NCBI GenBank assembly: GCA_029255685.2
Contig: CM055313.2
Span: 54,847,579-54,911,578 of the forward strand
Source of the DNA: Silene conica
Taxonomy: Eukaryota > Streptophyta > Magnoliopsida > Caryophyllales > Caryophyllaceae
Length of the DNA stretch: 64,000 bases
Direction: 5' to 3'
Under the pieces are notes generated by a model. The model saw nothing but the letters and a program-made list of their open reading frames with translations. It ran no database searches and was not told the origin of the DNA. Of this stretch, positions 48,161 through 59,378 are shown in pieces. Position 1 is the first letter of the stretch. The number at the start of each line of letters is the position of its first letter. Position numbers and translations under genes: made by a program.

Positions 48161-51100
48161 ATGAATGTTTGTTTTTTCCCTAATTTGTTGTTTTATAATT
48201 GTTCATCCTCACTCCTATATTATCATTCGATTGTAACCTATATCTCCGCTAAACATCTTATGCTATATCGACAAATAGAATCTCTTTCTCCTCACTTAAA
48301 ACCGTGTCTTTGGTTATGGACAAGGTCCGTAGGAATTATTCTATTCCATATAATTTGATAGGAAGGTCCTATGCAAACATAAGATTAACATCTTAAAATT
48401 CCTATTAAACCATTATGATTTCTTATAAAGAAACTTAAATAGAAGTGATTTTTAGTCAAAAAGTATTGATTAAATCTTCTATTCATACATGGTTCTAAAG
48501 TCTTATTGCTCAAATTAATAACTTATCGACATAAAACTTAAGGGTTAAGAGCATGACAAAGTTAATATAAATTGGTAAATTGATTTGAGAAAATCATTGT
48601 AACCAATACCACCTCACTTCATAGATATTAACTCCTTTGAGGAATTAATTTGGAATTAATTGAAGTCTTCTTCAAGTAATAATTCTTGAAGTGAGTGGGA
48701 GCTATGAGAAGACCAAATCTTTCTTTAGTTAAGAATAGAACGAGGTTGAGAGAAAATTCGTGTAAGACATGAAGTTAGAAACTACTCCAAATTGTAAAGT
48801 CTAAGGATGTTGGAAGTATGACTCCAACATATTTCTTGGGTAATATTTATGACATTAAGTTTTCATTCTACATTGTTTGCATATGAGTGCAAATTGGTGA
48901 ATCATGTTAGTAATTCCATTTTCATATGATTGAACTATGTTAAAAGAATGACAAGACCTACTATTCTAAATGGGTATTTAGAGGAGGATGTGTTAATAAC
49001 ACGATCCGAGGGTTCTTGTAGATCATATCGTCCTAACGTGAAGAAAATCGTATGACGATTGTCAAGAATGATAAACATAAATGGAACTAAGGTAGTTGCC
49101 ACTTCATCCGTATGACATTTACATGTTATATTATGTTGAACCAAGTTGTGGATTTAGATTAATACATAAATAATAGTTATTATGTACATCATATCTAAAT
49201 ATAATTAATTTGAGTTTTGCATAAAAGGTAAAAGATTTTACCATTATGCAATTAAAACAAATGTTGTACTCAATGTTACCACGAATTGATTCATGGTTAG
49301 GCCATACGAATCAAGGTAGTTATATTCCAAAACTAAGGTGGAAATGTCATATGTACCCTAAAACTCGAGTTGGTGCCCCAAATCTTTCTTCATTTCTCGA
49401 TTGAAAGTCGCATTTGAGGTTAAGAATCTCATAGGTTATGCGAATCTTGCATTCAAGGCAAGTCATTCACCCTATAAACACTTTAAAGTGTGTAGGTGAG
49501 TGAAATTTTAAATCAAGAAAGACATTTTAATTCATCTTTCTACCGAAATAGAAATAATTTATCTAAAGGATCTATCCTCGAGTAGATGAGGTTCATCTTC
49601 GATTGAGGAAATCAATGCACAAGAAATTCTCGTTGAGAATACATGTGCAATGACTCAAGAAAATGTTCTTGGAATTAGATAGTGATCTAATTGAGCCTAG
49701 TAATTTACACCAAATAGAGTGTGATAATGTATCACAAGTTTACTTTCATAAGCACAGAATGGGCGAGAAAATAGTATTGAATCATATGAGCTATGATTAA
49801 ATCTTTACAATTGAGTGGGAGCTATTATGTATTCCGATTTTGTCGAACATTTATCTTTCCGCTATGTTATAAAGCATGGGCATATAAGTCATATGAGATA
49901 TGAATAGGCAAGGTGCCTAAGTTGTAGCCTATTTCGAATGGTGAAATTTTTCCTATATGATCATAAGAACAAATGGTTTGTGGCTCATGATGCTGTCTAT
50001 AAAGAAAAGAGGTTTATTTCTTTTAGACAGAGTGGGAGAAATTATTGTAGAGCCACAACTTCAATATGATGCAATAGGAAAATGTTCTTCCTAGTTGAGA
50101 TCAGTGGAAATTTCATTCGAAAATTATTGTAGAGCCACAACTTCAGTATGATGCAATAGGAAAATGTTCTTCCTAGTTGAGATCAGTGGAAATTTCATTC
50201 GAAAATTAAGTTGACGAGTGTCATGTTGCCTTTTATGGCAACGAACTTGTAACTTGCTTAGATGCTTTATTTAGTGTGGACTCTATTTGAATCCGAAATA
50301 GCTCGGTTGATTGGTGGAAAGGGTTTCGCACGCAAACAACGGAACTATAATAAAACCGGATCAGATGATGTTGTTGGATTTTAAAAGTCATCGAATATGA
50401 GCTTTGTAAAATCGGAACTGTCCTAAAAAGGAAATGTAAAAAGGTTGAATTCTTTATTTTGTCATGTGATAAGCATTTTCTTGAGAGTCAAGAAGTTATG
50501 TTTATACATGAAATTTAGTGGGAGTAAAGTTATGTCACTAGTCTTACATGAATGTGAGATGTTGATCATTATGAATGATAAAGACTTGTGAAAGAAATAA
50601 ATACATCACTAGGATATCCTATTAAATGGATATTAGCGTATAAGTAGATATTCTTACGTCGATAAGAATAAGGGTAAGTTCAAATATTTTGAACTATAGA
50701 AATTGAATCTACATGCTTCCGCTGCAGGATCAATTCCTTACGCTAAGATGTATTACCATTATCAAACTTCGTATAACTGGAGTATGACGAAATGGTACAA
50801 ATCGAATTTGGAGAGAAGTCTCTATCTGTATACATATAGTTCATCAAAAGTACTGAAGAAGTATTAAAAGGATGAAGCTAAATGTTTGGATATTTCATTG
50901 GTTTAATGTGCAAAGAGTTGCACAATACCATGTTCTAAACACATATGGATGGTTAGAGAACCATTTTGACTACAATCATAAAGGAAGAAATATGTTGGAG
51001 ATATTCTTGACAGTAGAACAATGGAAGGCGTTCAACAAATATGAGTACACTTATATCTATAAGATATAATAGAGGGAAGAGTCTCACAGACACTGTGAAA

Positions 51101-52123
51101 ACAGTGGGAGCTATTCTATTGTTAGAAAGCTTGTGTCTAGATATGGATCAAGACAAGTACTCGTAAGGTCAGCATAATGAGATTATGCATAACCAAGGGA
51201 AATTATAGTAAGGTTATGTGAAGCACAAAAGTTGTTAAGGCTTACTAACCAAAGGCCTTCGTATAGGCTTAACATGATAAATCATGTCATTTCAACTGAG
51301 TTGAGATGTAATACTATACAAGTATGAATTATAGATTATGTAGTAATTGATATGGTATCAATTTTACATATGTGATAATGCATTCATCATTTGAGTTATT
51401 TGTAACTCACGAAAGGTCAAGTAAAATTCAAATGGGATGGTAAGACCATATTGAACTCCATTAAAGTGAATTGAATTATCATGACCTCGCCCCTAGTTGC
51501 TTAAGTGAGGTGACGTCTCAATGCAACCAGATGTGTGATGCGATTGATGGCGAGTTCAATTGCCATAGAGTCATACGAGATGACTAATCGATCACCTAGG
51601 CATAGACATGTTAAGATACATTTGCCGGGCTAATGACCGCTGATAGAGCTCTGGCGTACTCTTATTAAAAGACTGCCTGGTCGTGGCGGGAGCATCTATC
51701 GTGTTTCACATGAGTCAGTTTTTGGACTAATGACTGTTCTCTGAGGTGGAATGGTTTTCAGATTAACTTTGATTTATGTCCTAACACCTTCGTAACTAGG
51801 GTTTATAAGGACATATTTTAGGTTATGATGGGTTGTGGCCAGCCGGAAGGAATAAGTCGATTAGGAATTGTCCACCCCTTGTCAGGGTCGAGAAATATCT
51901 CTAGGCCACTCGAGGAGAATAATAACTAGAAATGCGTGACCACGCTCGGAAGGTATCTATGGTAGATAATTCCGGTCAGTAGTTATAACTCGAGATCGAG
52001 ATAAACCACTCAAGATTTAAATCAATTGCCGGCACGACCTGAGAGGACGCCATACATTGAGTGGGAGATAGTAATAGGGCAAGAGAATTGGTGACACACA
52101 CTTGTCTCGGACAAGTGGGAGAT
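48161..52123 (+). pseudogene. Element F decayed copia gag-pol
   Basis: No frame survives, but DNA-level landmarks of copia pol remain in order. The block at about 49975-50043 ('ggtttatttcttttagacagagtgggagaaat') matches D's pol at 27083-27113. The 'aaatttagtgggag' block at about 50512 matches D near 27860. 'gcttccgctgcaggatcaattccttacgct' at about 50714 recalls D near 28205. Stops and shifts occur throughout. A tandem duplication of 82 bp lies at 50040-50121 and 50122-50203. The last ~700 bp match the noncoding 3' region of D. Confidence 0.75.
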
Positions 52124-53421
52124 TGTTGGAGGAAGTGTCCTCGACAATAGTGTGTTGACATAATTAAAACTCATTTGAATGAAACACAACTGGGAGTGTT
52201 ACTCTTTTAAAGTCGACTGATCAACATTTACCGATAATGATTGGCTGTCTAGAGTTTGACATTATCATCATATGATGGTGGTGATCAGTTGATCCCTTAA
52301 GGTCATATCTTTAGGGAATTCCGTCTCAATGGAATAATTAATTAATATTGTATTGGATACGAATTAATTAATAACTAGAAATTTGGAAATGATTTTACGT
52401 GACGAAAATTATTGTAATGGGATTATAATAATAATTGTCAAAGTAATAAAAATTGTTTTGTTACACGGATTTTATTTATTCGTTTGGGAAACGATTAAAT
52501 TGAGAATTAACACGGTTGATCATAAAATTACCAAGAGTTGTAATTAAAATTATGATATTACATTTTTATGAGATGGTAATTTCGAATTACTAGAGAGATT
52601 ATTTAAATGTTATAAAATTGTGAATTATGAATTTTAAAGAGTTAAAATTGCATAATTAACAAATTGGTTCATGTGTTATGAGACATGTGTGACATATTAC
52701 AAATTAACACAATTGACAAAGATAAAATGGAGTCCATTTTATCATATGTAAACCGTGTAAACAATGTTTGTAAGTGGGTTGTGTGTTGTTTGAAACCTAT
52801 TATGACAAAGCTTACACAACCTAGTCTTTGTGTAAGACATAGGTGTAAGGCATCTTGTGTACTTTTGTCATATGTGTAAGAAGCCATGCATTGGCCTTGT
52901 GTAGCCATATGGGACGTGTAAACCATGAGCAAATAAGCTTGTGTTGCTCCATATATACTACACCATACACTACATGCAAAAGGGTCTTGATGTTGGTGGT
53001 TTGTTCATTAATTCACACAATACTACAACATATTATTCTCCTCAATTTCTCTTAGAAATAGTCTTCTAAATGAAATAAATCATTTCATATACTAATAATA
53101 TTAAGAGTAATATTATCATTATTTCTAGTTTACTAATTCAATTTTTCTAGTAACAAAAATTGTTTTGGTTTGAGACGGGTCCTTAATACGTATCTTTTGG
53201 AGACGATTTTTGTTAGATTGTTATAAGGATATTTCGGTTATTTGAAGACTCATATAATAGGTGATTATTGAGTATAAACCTTCTAAAAACAATGTAAGGA
53301 CAATCACATCTTATGATATCATCATGCATGCATAAGATCTTATAAAGTTTAATAACCTAAACTTAAAGAAACAAAACTCACATTAGTTTTGAGTATAAAA
53401 TCAGGAACTTAGTTCCCAACA
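52124..53421 (+). repeat. Element F 3' LTR
   Basis: 1298 bp, about 99% identical to 44464-45761 by eye; preceded by the purine-rich ACAAGTGGGAGAT. Confidence 0.95.
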
Positions 53422-53689
53422 AATTAAAAACCACCCCTGCTCAGCAGATCACCATCCTACACACATGAAACATGTGCGCCGCAGTTAGTGGGGAGTGACT
53501 AGAGATGCTCCTAGCCACCCATTGTCACACATAAAACATATAACCACATATAAACAGTTATCATACTCCAACATAAATATAATCATGTGAAGTAATCATT
53601 CACAAATCCTTTTCTGAACATGCTCATGTAATTAGATCAAATACCGCTGCTCAGGAATATCTAAAACATATGTTCAACAATGATAGCAC

Positions 53690-54130
53690 AATACCCCGAC
53701 TCAGGCAAGCTAGCATAAATCAGCACTATCTAAGTCCTACCCCAACTCAGGTAAACTTAGACACTAACAATCAGCAATATCAATCATGAACCCCGACTCA
53801 GGCATGAAAAGATACAATCAGCTAGTATTGGTTAAGAGGTCCCGACTCAGACATAACCAATACTCTCCGAATGAATCAGAGGTCCCAACTCAGACATGAT
53901 CCACCGGTTATACAAACTCAGAAAGGAATAAAGGTCCCGACTCAAACATATCCCAATGCATCATCCATACACGTAACAGCTCAGAGGTCCCGACTCAGAC
54001 ATGTCCGTCACGCGACATCTACACACGTATCCAACTAGAGGTCCCGACACAGACATAGTTCGATACGTAACATACAAAGATACATATTGTACTCCATAGG
54101 TCCCGACTCAGACATATTCCAATACGCATC
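53690..54130. repeat. Degenerate 'GGTCCCGACTCAGACAT' tandem motif
   Basis: About nine copies of a 17-20 bp core with variable 20-60 bp spacers; early copies read 'ccccgactcaggca', later ones 'aggtcccgactcagacat'. Confidence 0.8.
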
Positions 54131-54269
54131 ACATCCAAACTATGACCTCGTCTTTCTACTAGATTACGGTAACATATGATTGCTTACAAGTATACAAGTC
54201 ACATGGAAGAAGAATCAATCAAATCGGAATAACCGATCATAAGTTAAATCTCATATTCAATGGAGTAGG

Positions 54270-54660
54270 GCCCTCAGCCGATTGGCAGACCATCCGCCGT
54301 CGGCCGGCTGGGAGTCTGATTCCCCACGCAGCCTTTTACGAAAACCTTAAGGATAAAGGATCCTCGGCCTATGGACCGGCTGCTGGCCACCCGGCTGGAA
54401 AACCCTTCTCAGCCAATTTGTAAGAATCGTTCAAAGGACTAGGGTCCTTAGCCGGTCCACCAGCCACCGACCAACCGGCTAGGAGTCCCACTCCACAATC
54501 CTTGTCAAAACTCCTAACACAAGCATATGGGTCTCTCAGCCGGTGGACCGGCGGCCGGCCACCCGGCTGGAGCCCCATTCACAAATTCCTGCATGAAATA
54601 GGCATACACTATGACGGGTCCTCAGCCGGTCTGTCAGCCGCCGGTCGTCGACCGACAGGG
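54270..54660. repeat. Five-unit GC-rich repeat of about 87 bp with internal dyads
   Basis: Units begin near 54272, 54362, 54446, 54534 and 54620 (periods 90, 84, 88, 86). Each starts CCTCAGCCGGT or a variant and continues through GGCCGGCCACCCGGCTGG-like sequence, which can fold on itself, followed by an AT-richer half. It is sharply GC-rich against its AT-rich surroundings. Confidence 0.8.
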
Positions 54661-54942
54661 AACCCCATGTCCCTGCATTACGCATTTCGCCGTATTGAAA
54701 CATATTCAAATCCATTAAGACACATCTCAATTCAAGATTTCCACTACAAATTCATGTTACCCAGCAAGAAATACATGTTTAGCATACATACCCATTAACT
54801 TAAACCCACATAATCATCAGGTCCATATTCAACAACATAATTTCATCTTATTTCATATGAACCATACTTGAACATATAAAACACCAAACATGTGAATGGA
54901 ATCATATTAAAAGCATACAAATCATAATCTAAGCATGCTCTT

Positions 54943-56402
54943 TGATGCGTGCCTATTTTATACACCTTTTGGCATCATCTAGCACGCATTTCTATGCATT
55001 TTCACGCACTTTAGGTGCCATTTTGCCCCTTTTTCTTCTCTTGGTGTATCTATTGTTTTTTTGCAGGAATTATACTAAAGTTGAAGAAACCGAGCTTTTC
55101 TCGTCCAAAGTAGACCGCTTTAGAAGATGGAACAAGTCAAGGAGTCCCATGACCTCAGATGTGCAGTCCCGAGCTGAAAAGAACGCCAACCGAGGAAAAA
55201 ACAAAGGAAAAAGGCAAAAGAACCAGAGAAGAAGCAATCTGGTTTGTCAGAAGCTCGATCGAGTTCTGGTGTTTACTCGATCGAGTGGATGTAGGAGAAG
55301 AAACACTCGATCGAGTGATGACTTCCTCGATCGAGGAGTCTGCAGGAAGAACGAAGTTCCTGAGGATTTTGAAGTTATTCGATCGACTAGATGCTGGACC
55401 ATTGTTGGTCGATCGAGTACATCTTGAAGCTAAGAATAGTTACTCGATCGAGTGCTTTCGTCACTCGATCGAGCAACTCACTTACTGCACCGGATTCGCA
55501 TTTTCTCATTTCTAGGTTTAAGGATTAAGCAGTTAACCTAATCCCTATATAAGGATTAGGTTAACACTAATCACTCATCAGATCATACACTTAGTTTCTA
55601 TCACGTTTTCATTAAGCTTTTCACATTTCTCAAGATTAGTTTCTAGTTTTAAGCTTTTTGTTCATCTCGAATTCCGTTCAACATTTCCTGCGATTATTGT
55701 AATCTCCTTTCCTTTACTTTTATTATTATTTCCATTGCTCATCTTTATGTTTTTTAGTCATTTATCATTGTTAATTATGTTATGTTTTATTGTTATCATC
55801 GTTATTAGTATAGATCCCACATGCGTAGGTAACTTTTATAATATGTTAGGATGAAGGGTCTCGCGGTAGTAATGTCGTAGGAATCACATGTTATTCGTCT
55901 TTGCGACGAAGTTCGTCTTTAAGCAATTTAATTATGAGACTAGTCAAATGAGTGCACGCAGGAGACCCGTTTATTTAGTAAAACCAAGCCTAAATCGAAA
56001 GATTGGCGAGGTAGGCTTGCTTAGAATGATCTATACAACCTATCTGGATCGAAAGATTGAGGGGAGTCTAGGGTGATTTCAGACCGAACGGATATTAATC
56101 GTTCCCACTTCGTTTATAATTCGACTGACCTTGTTTTACCATGTGACGTTTATTACCGCGACCACCCGATTCCTGACATATTCCTCTTTTTATGATTGAA
56201 TTTATCGTTATTTTCCCTTGTGTTATTTTATATCCGTCTGTTTTTAGTTTATCAATATCAACAACAAAACCCCCCATTTGTGACCTATAAACTGACCCTC
56301 TTCTTATGACCGTGCCTCCTTGTGGATTCGACCCTACTTCCGCTAGCTTCTAGTTAGTAGACTTAGGTTTATCATTGACCGTGTGTGTGACGACCTGTGT
56401 CA
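54943..56402 (+). repeat. Element I 5' LTR
   Basis: About 1460 bp, from TGATGCGTGCC to GACCTGTGTCA. The end ('gtggattcgacccta...gtgtca') corresponds in reverse to the start of the LTR of J at 62973. It contains eight CTCGATCGAG-type palindromes (55254-55473). A 'ctatataagg' sequence at about 55546 is a plausible TATA box. Confidence 0.7.
55254..55473. repeat. CTCGATCGAG palindrome array 1 (LTR of I)
   Basis: Eight sites starting at 55254, 55276, 55306, 55326, 55378, 55408, 55443 and 55464 (the fifth and sixth lack a base or two at the edges). Steps: 22, 30, 20, 52, 30, 35, 21. Confidence 0.93.
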
Positions 56403-56406
56403 AATT

Positions 56407-56424
56407 TGGCGTCTTTGCCGGGGA
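56407..56424 (+). promoter_or_regulatory. Element I primer-binding site (tRNA-Asp type)
   Basis: TGGCGTCTTTGCCGGGGA, close to the complement of the tRNA-Asp 3' end and placed as in C. Confidence 0.8.
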
Positions 56425-56529
56425 GGCAATAGGTTTTAAGTTTGTGTTAGTTTATTTTATTTTATTTTGTCTTAAGGAATTTTTTTTAATTCCTTAAGAC
56501 CGTTCTTATTCGTTTCCTCAGTGTTGTGT

Positions 56530-57773
56530 ATGCCCAGGTCTTCTAGGTACGAATTAGTAGCTGCTAATCCGGAACCTGAGAGAGTGTTCTTACGCTGCAG
56601 GAGAGAAAGAAGGAGAACGAGTCAAGAGGAAGTCTTGAGTACACCTGCCCTATTTACTGCTGAACCAGTCAACCAACCCATCAAAATGCCGAATATTGCA
56701 AGTTATTTTGAGCCCAAGGCTGGCTCCATTCCAAAGGGGTTTACTCTTGCAGCTGACGCAGCTGGTAACACTTTCGATATTCAACCCTCTTATATCAACT
56801 TGGTCGAATGGAACATGTACCGGGGCACAGCTGGGAGGATCCGCGTAAACATATGGAGATTTTTACTGATTATTGCTCAACAATCCCGACGTCGCAGACG
56901 GTGACTCAGGATAGGATTAAGGAGGTTCTCTTTCCTTTTTCCCTATCTGAGGGAGCTAGAGAGTGGTATCGTGAACTTGACCGGGAGGATGCTGAGATTA
57001 CGGACTGGGAGTCTTTGGCTCTTGCTTTCTATAAGAAGTATTACCCGCCTCAGAAGATTAATGCCCTTCGTTCCCAAATCACCAACTTTAAACAATTTGG
57101 AACGGAAAACTTGTATGAAGCTTGGACTAGGTTCAAGAAGTTAGTTAGGGGATGTCCTCATCACGATTTTCAACCGTGGTTCATTAGTAACCAATTCTAC
57201 AATGGGTTATTTCATGATCACCGGGCTATTCTCGATGTTGCTGCAAAGGGAAGGTTTCAGAAGGATACCGAGGATGATAAGAGCTGGCGGATAATAGAGG
57301 AGATGGCTAATCATTGTGCAGAGTATGGAAACCCTAGATCTGGGACTTGAACTGTACCTTACATGAACACTGATGACATGGAGGCTAAGTTAGATAAGCT
57401 GGCTGCGAGGTTTGATCAGTGGCACAAACAGCAGAAGGGTAGTCATCAGACGGTTCACCTATTGCAAAAGGGTGAGCCTATGATGTGTGAGAGATGTGGA
57501 GGAGCTGGGCATTCTGTTATTGAATGCTTAGCTGAAAAAGAGCAAGTATTTTCCTTCCAACAATTCCGACAGAGAGGTAATTTCTACAATCAGAACCAAG
57601 CTCACCCCACTCTGAGGTGGACTAGTCAAAATGTGCAAAATCCTACCCCACCACCTCAACAAAACTACATTCCCCCTCACCGCAACCAACAAAACTTCCA
57701 GAAACACCACAATTCCAGCCGTCGCAGTCTAATGCTTCCTCATCTAGAGGAAATTCTGAAATTAGTGAGTTGA
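56530..57773 (+). pseudogene. gag: Element I gag (frameshifts and nonsense)
   Basis: ATG at 56530. The first frame breaks near 56815; coding resumes from 56808 in another frame with a clear Gag core (EGAREWYRELDREDAEITDW, FYKKYYPPQKINALRSQI, YEAWTRFKKLVRGCPHH). A TGA at 57348-57350 interrupts it. The same frame continues into a coiled-coil-like stretch (MEAKLDKLAARFDQWHKQQ) and a zinc knuckle C-X2-C-X4-H-X4-C (about 57493-57530), then a Gln/Pro/Asn-rich tail. A further frameshift lies near 57715. It is Athila-like Gag by order and motif; this copy is inactive. Confidence 0.82.
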
Positions 57774-58432
57774 AGACATTGGTTCAATCCATGGCATCCC
57801 AAATGCAAGCTGGGAATGCGTCAATTAAGTTGTTGGAGTCGCAAATCGCCCAATTGGCGGTTACGCAATCGTCGCGACCCCAAGGGCAATTTCCCTCACA
57901 AACCGAACAACGTAATGAGACCATAAACATGGTTAGGTTGAGGAGTGGACACGAGTATGAGGGGCCAAGAGTAGAAGTTTTTGGTCAGAAAGGCGAAAAA
58001 GGCAGAATCGAAGTCGCTGTTACTGAAGCTAGAGTCGATCGAGTAGATTACAGAGCTCGATCGACTGAAAATTTGGAGGATTCACTCGATCGAGCAGTTG
58101 TCAGAGCTCGATCGAGTGAGGTTGACAGAGAAGTCCTTGATCGAGCAGTACCACTTGCTCGATCGAGCAATGCATAAGAAAGGATCACTCGATCGAGTGA
58201 TCTAATGGCAGAGAACACTCGATCGAGTGTTTTACAAAACAGAAAGGAAAAAAGAGAGCAGGAGCAGGCAGAGGACGAGAAACGAATTACGGAGCGTCGG
58301 GTTAATATGAGGGACATTCCGTACTCATCCAGGCTAGTGGAGAAGGAGTTCGCAAAGTTCGCGGACACGCTAAGAGAATTGAAGGTGCACGTTCCATTCC
58401 TGGAACTGCTGCTAAAGGTACCTTCTTTTTAA
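57770..58432 (+). pseudogene. Element I gag-protease linker carrying the palindrome array
   Basis: Continues the gag frame after the shift. A SQIAQLAV-containing helix is followed by MVRLRSGHEYEG, a conserved Athila linker word. Then comes a stretch whose DNA is the palindrome array (58034-58227), read as a 17-residue repeat containing LDRA and ARSS. A TAA at 58175-58177 interrupts it; the frame then goes on to a Lys/Glu-rich helix and VHVPFLELLLKVPSF just before the protease, ending at TAA 58430-58432. No enzyme activity is expected from this linker. Confidence 0.75.
58034..58227. repeat. CTCGATCGAG palindrome array 2 (inside the gag-protease frame of I)
   Basis: Eight sites starting at 58034, 58056, 58085, 58107, 58136, 58158, 58188 and 58218. 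Steps 22, 29, 22, 29, 22, 30, 30, giving a 51-bp (17-codon) double unit. The first, second and fifth sites are imperfect. Confidence 0.95.
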
Positions 58433-58466
58433 AGTTAAGCCTGAGATTTTAATGTGGAAGTGAACT

Positions 58467-59114
58467 GTGGACGTTACTGAGACCGTTGCTTTGAAGGAGG
58501 AGTGTTATACATTCCTCCAAAATAAGAGTCCACCAAAATTAGTCGGCCCAGGTAGTTTCTCGATTCCCTGTCAGATAGGAACCCATATAATCGATAATGC
58601 TTTGTGCGATTTATGGGACAGTGTTAGTGTGTTGCCTCTATCTCTAGCTAGCAAGTTGGGTTTTTCAAAATTCAAGTGCACTAACATGACAGTCCAGATG
58701 GCTGACCGTAGTATGTCAAGACCATTAGGTATCCTTGAGGACATTCCTGTTCAAATAGGAGAGTTCTTTATTCCCGTGGACTTTGTGGTTTTAGACATAC
58801 TTGAGGATTCCTATACACCCATAATCTTAGGTAGACCTTTTCTGCACACTGTGAAAGTAGTAATAGATGTAGGTACAAAGACATTAACCTTTCAGGTTGG
58901 TGGCGAGGACCTAGTTTTTAGGCAGACTAACACTCCACGGTCACCTATGACAGTTGTTCCATGTTATGCATTATCCGACGATGTTTCTGCAGATTTAGAC
59001 ATATTAGAACTAACGCCTTTGCCTCAAACTGAGGGCAAAATTGAGGAAGATTTTTTGTCTATTTCTGATACAGATACGGAGCCAGATTACAACCGGATGG
59101 ATGGGGTTGGTTAG
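58467..59114 (+). pseudogene. Element I aspartic protease (active-site motif changed)
   Basis: Retroviral-type protease: GSFSIPCQIGTHIIDNALCD, then D-L-W-D-S where this family, as in C, has D-L-G-A-S. VSVLPLSLASKLG, VQMADRS and IILGRPFL follow in the normal order. The catalytic Asp is kept, but the Gly-Ala next to it is replaced by Trp-Asp, which should abolish the active-site turn. The frame differs from the linker upstream, and a stop at 59112-59114 ends it before any RT. The rest of pol is not in the window. Confidence 0.82.
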
Positions 59115-59378
59115 CACTGATGAACAGAAAAGGGAATCTTGAGGAACACTCGGACAAGAAGAAAAGGATGTCAAAGGACTACGTCATGATACACAACCCT
59201 GCTGATAACACTACTGTTCGGAAGTTAAGAACCGATGCAATCACATCCGCGGAAGGAAGTTCCGCGAGTCAGGAGCCCTGTCGTAGGCAATGAACAATCT
59301 TTTTCTGAAATTTTGAGCCGGGTTTGCAACCCCGTGCAAGTTGTAACAAACAATTTACTGTTTCCGTTAGACTTAGAC
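59115..59378 (+). other. Element I sequence after protease
   Basis: A 57-codon open stretch (59120-59293) rich in Lys and Ser is not recognised. No RT motif is present where pol should begin. Ends at the insertion of G. Confidence 0.4.

Larger units (their letters stand above)
44464..53421 (+). mobile_element. Element F: copia-type element with recent LTRs and wrecked coding region
   Basis: 8958 bp, TGTTGG...CCCAACA. The two LTRs, 44464-45761 and 52124-53421, are each 1298 bp and differ at only about 13 positions by eye. Primer site and purine tract are intact, yet no coding frame above about 70 codons remains between them. No exact 5-bp target duplication is seen: left flank CAAAACC, right flank AATTAAAAACC, i.e. 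AAAACC recurs after five extra bases. Confidence 0.9.
53422..54942. repeat. Repeat-rich stretch, probably LTR or leader of a minus-strand gypsy element
   Basis: No gene. It continues the locus that was interrupted by the LINE and F. At 53690-54130 a degenerate motif 'gaggtcccgactcagacat' occurs about nine times at irregular spacing. At 54270-54660 five GC-rich units follow. Assignment to a gypsy element is an inference from the nearby minus-strand gag piece. Confidence 0.45.
54943..59378 (+). mobile_element. Element I: Athila-like gypsy element, broken, interrupted by G
   Basis: The LTR 54943-56402 is followed by a tRNA-Asp-type primer site, then a multiply broken gag-protease. The RT and integrase that should follow are absent up to 59378, where element G interrupts; any remaining part would lie beyond the window. 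The left end at TGATGCGTGCC is inferred. Confidence 0.75.

Noticed and set aside
55254-58227. CRISPR-like reading of the regularly spaced CTCGATCGAG arrays
   Set aside because: The repeat is only 10 bp and palindromic, spacers alternate in length and are partly repetitive, and the context is a plant retrotransposon without cas genes.
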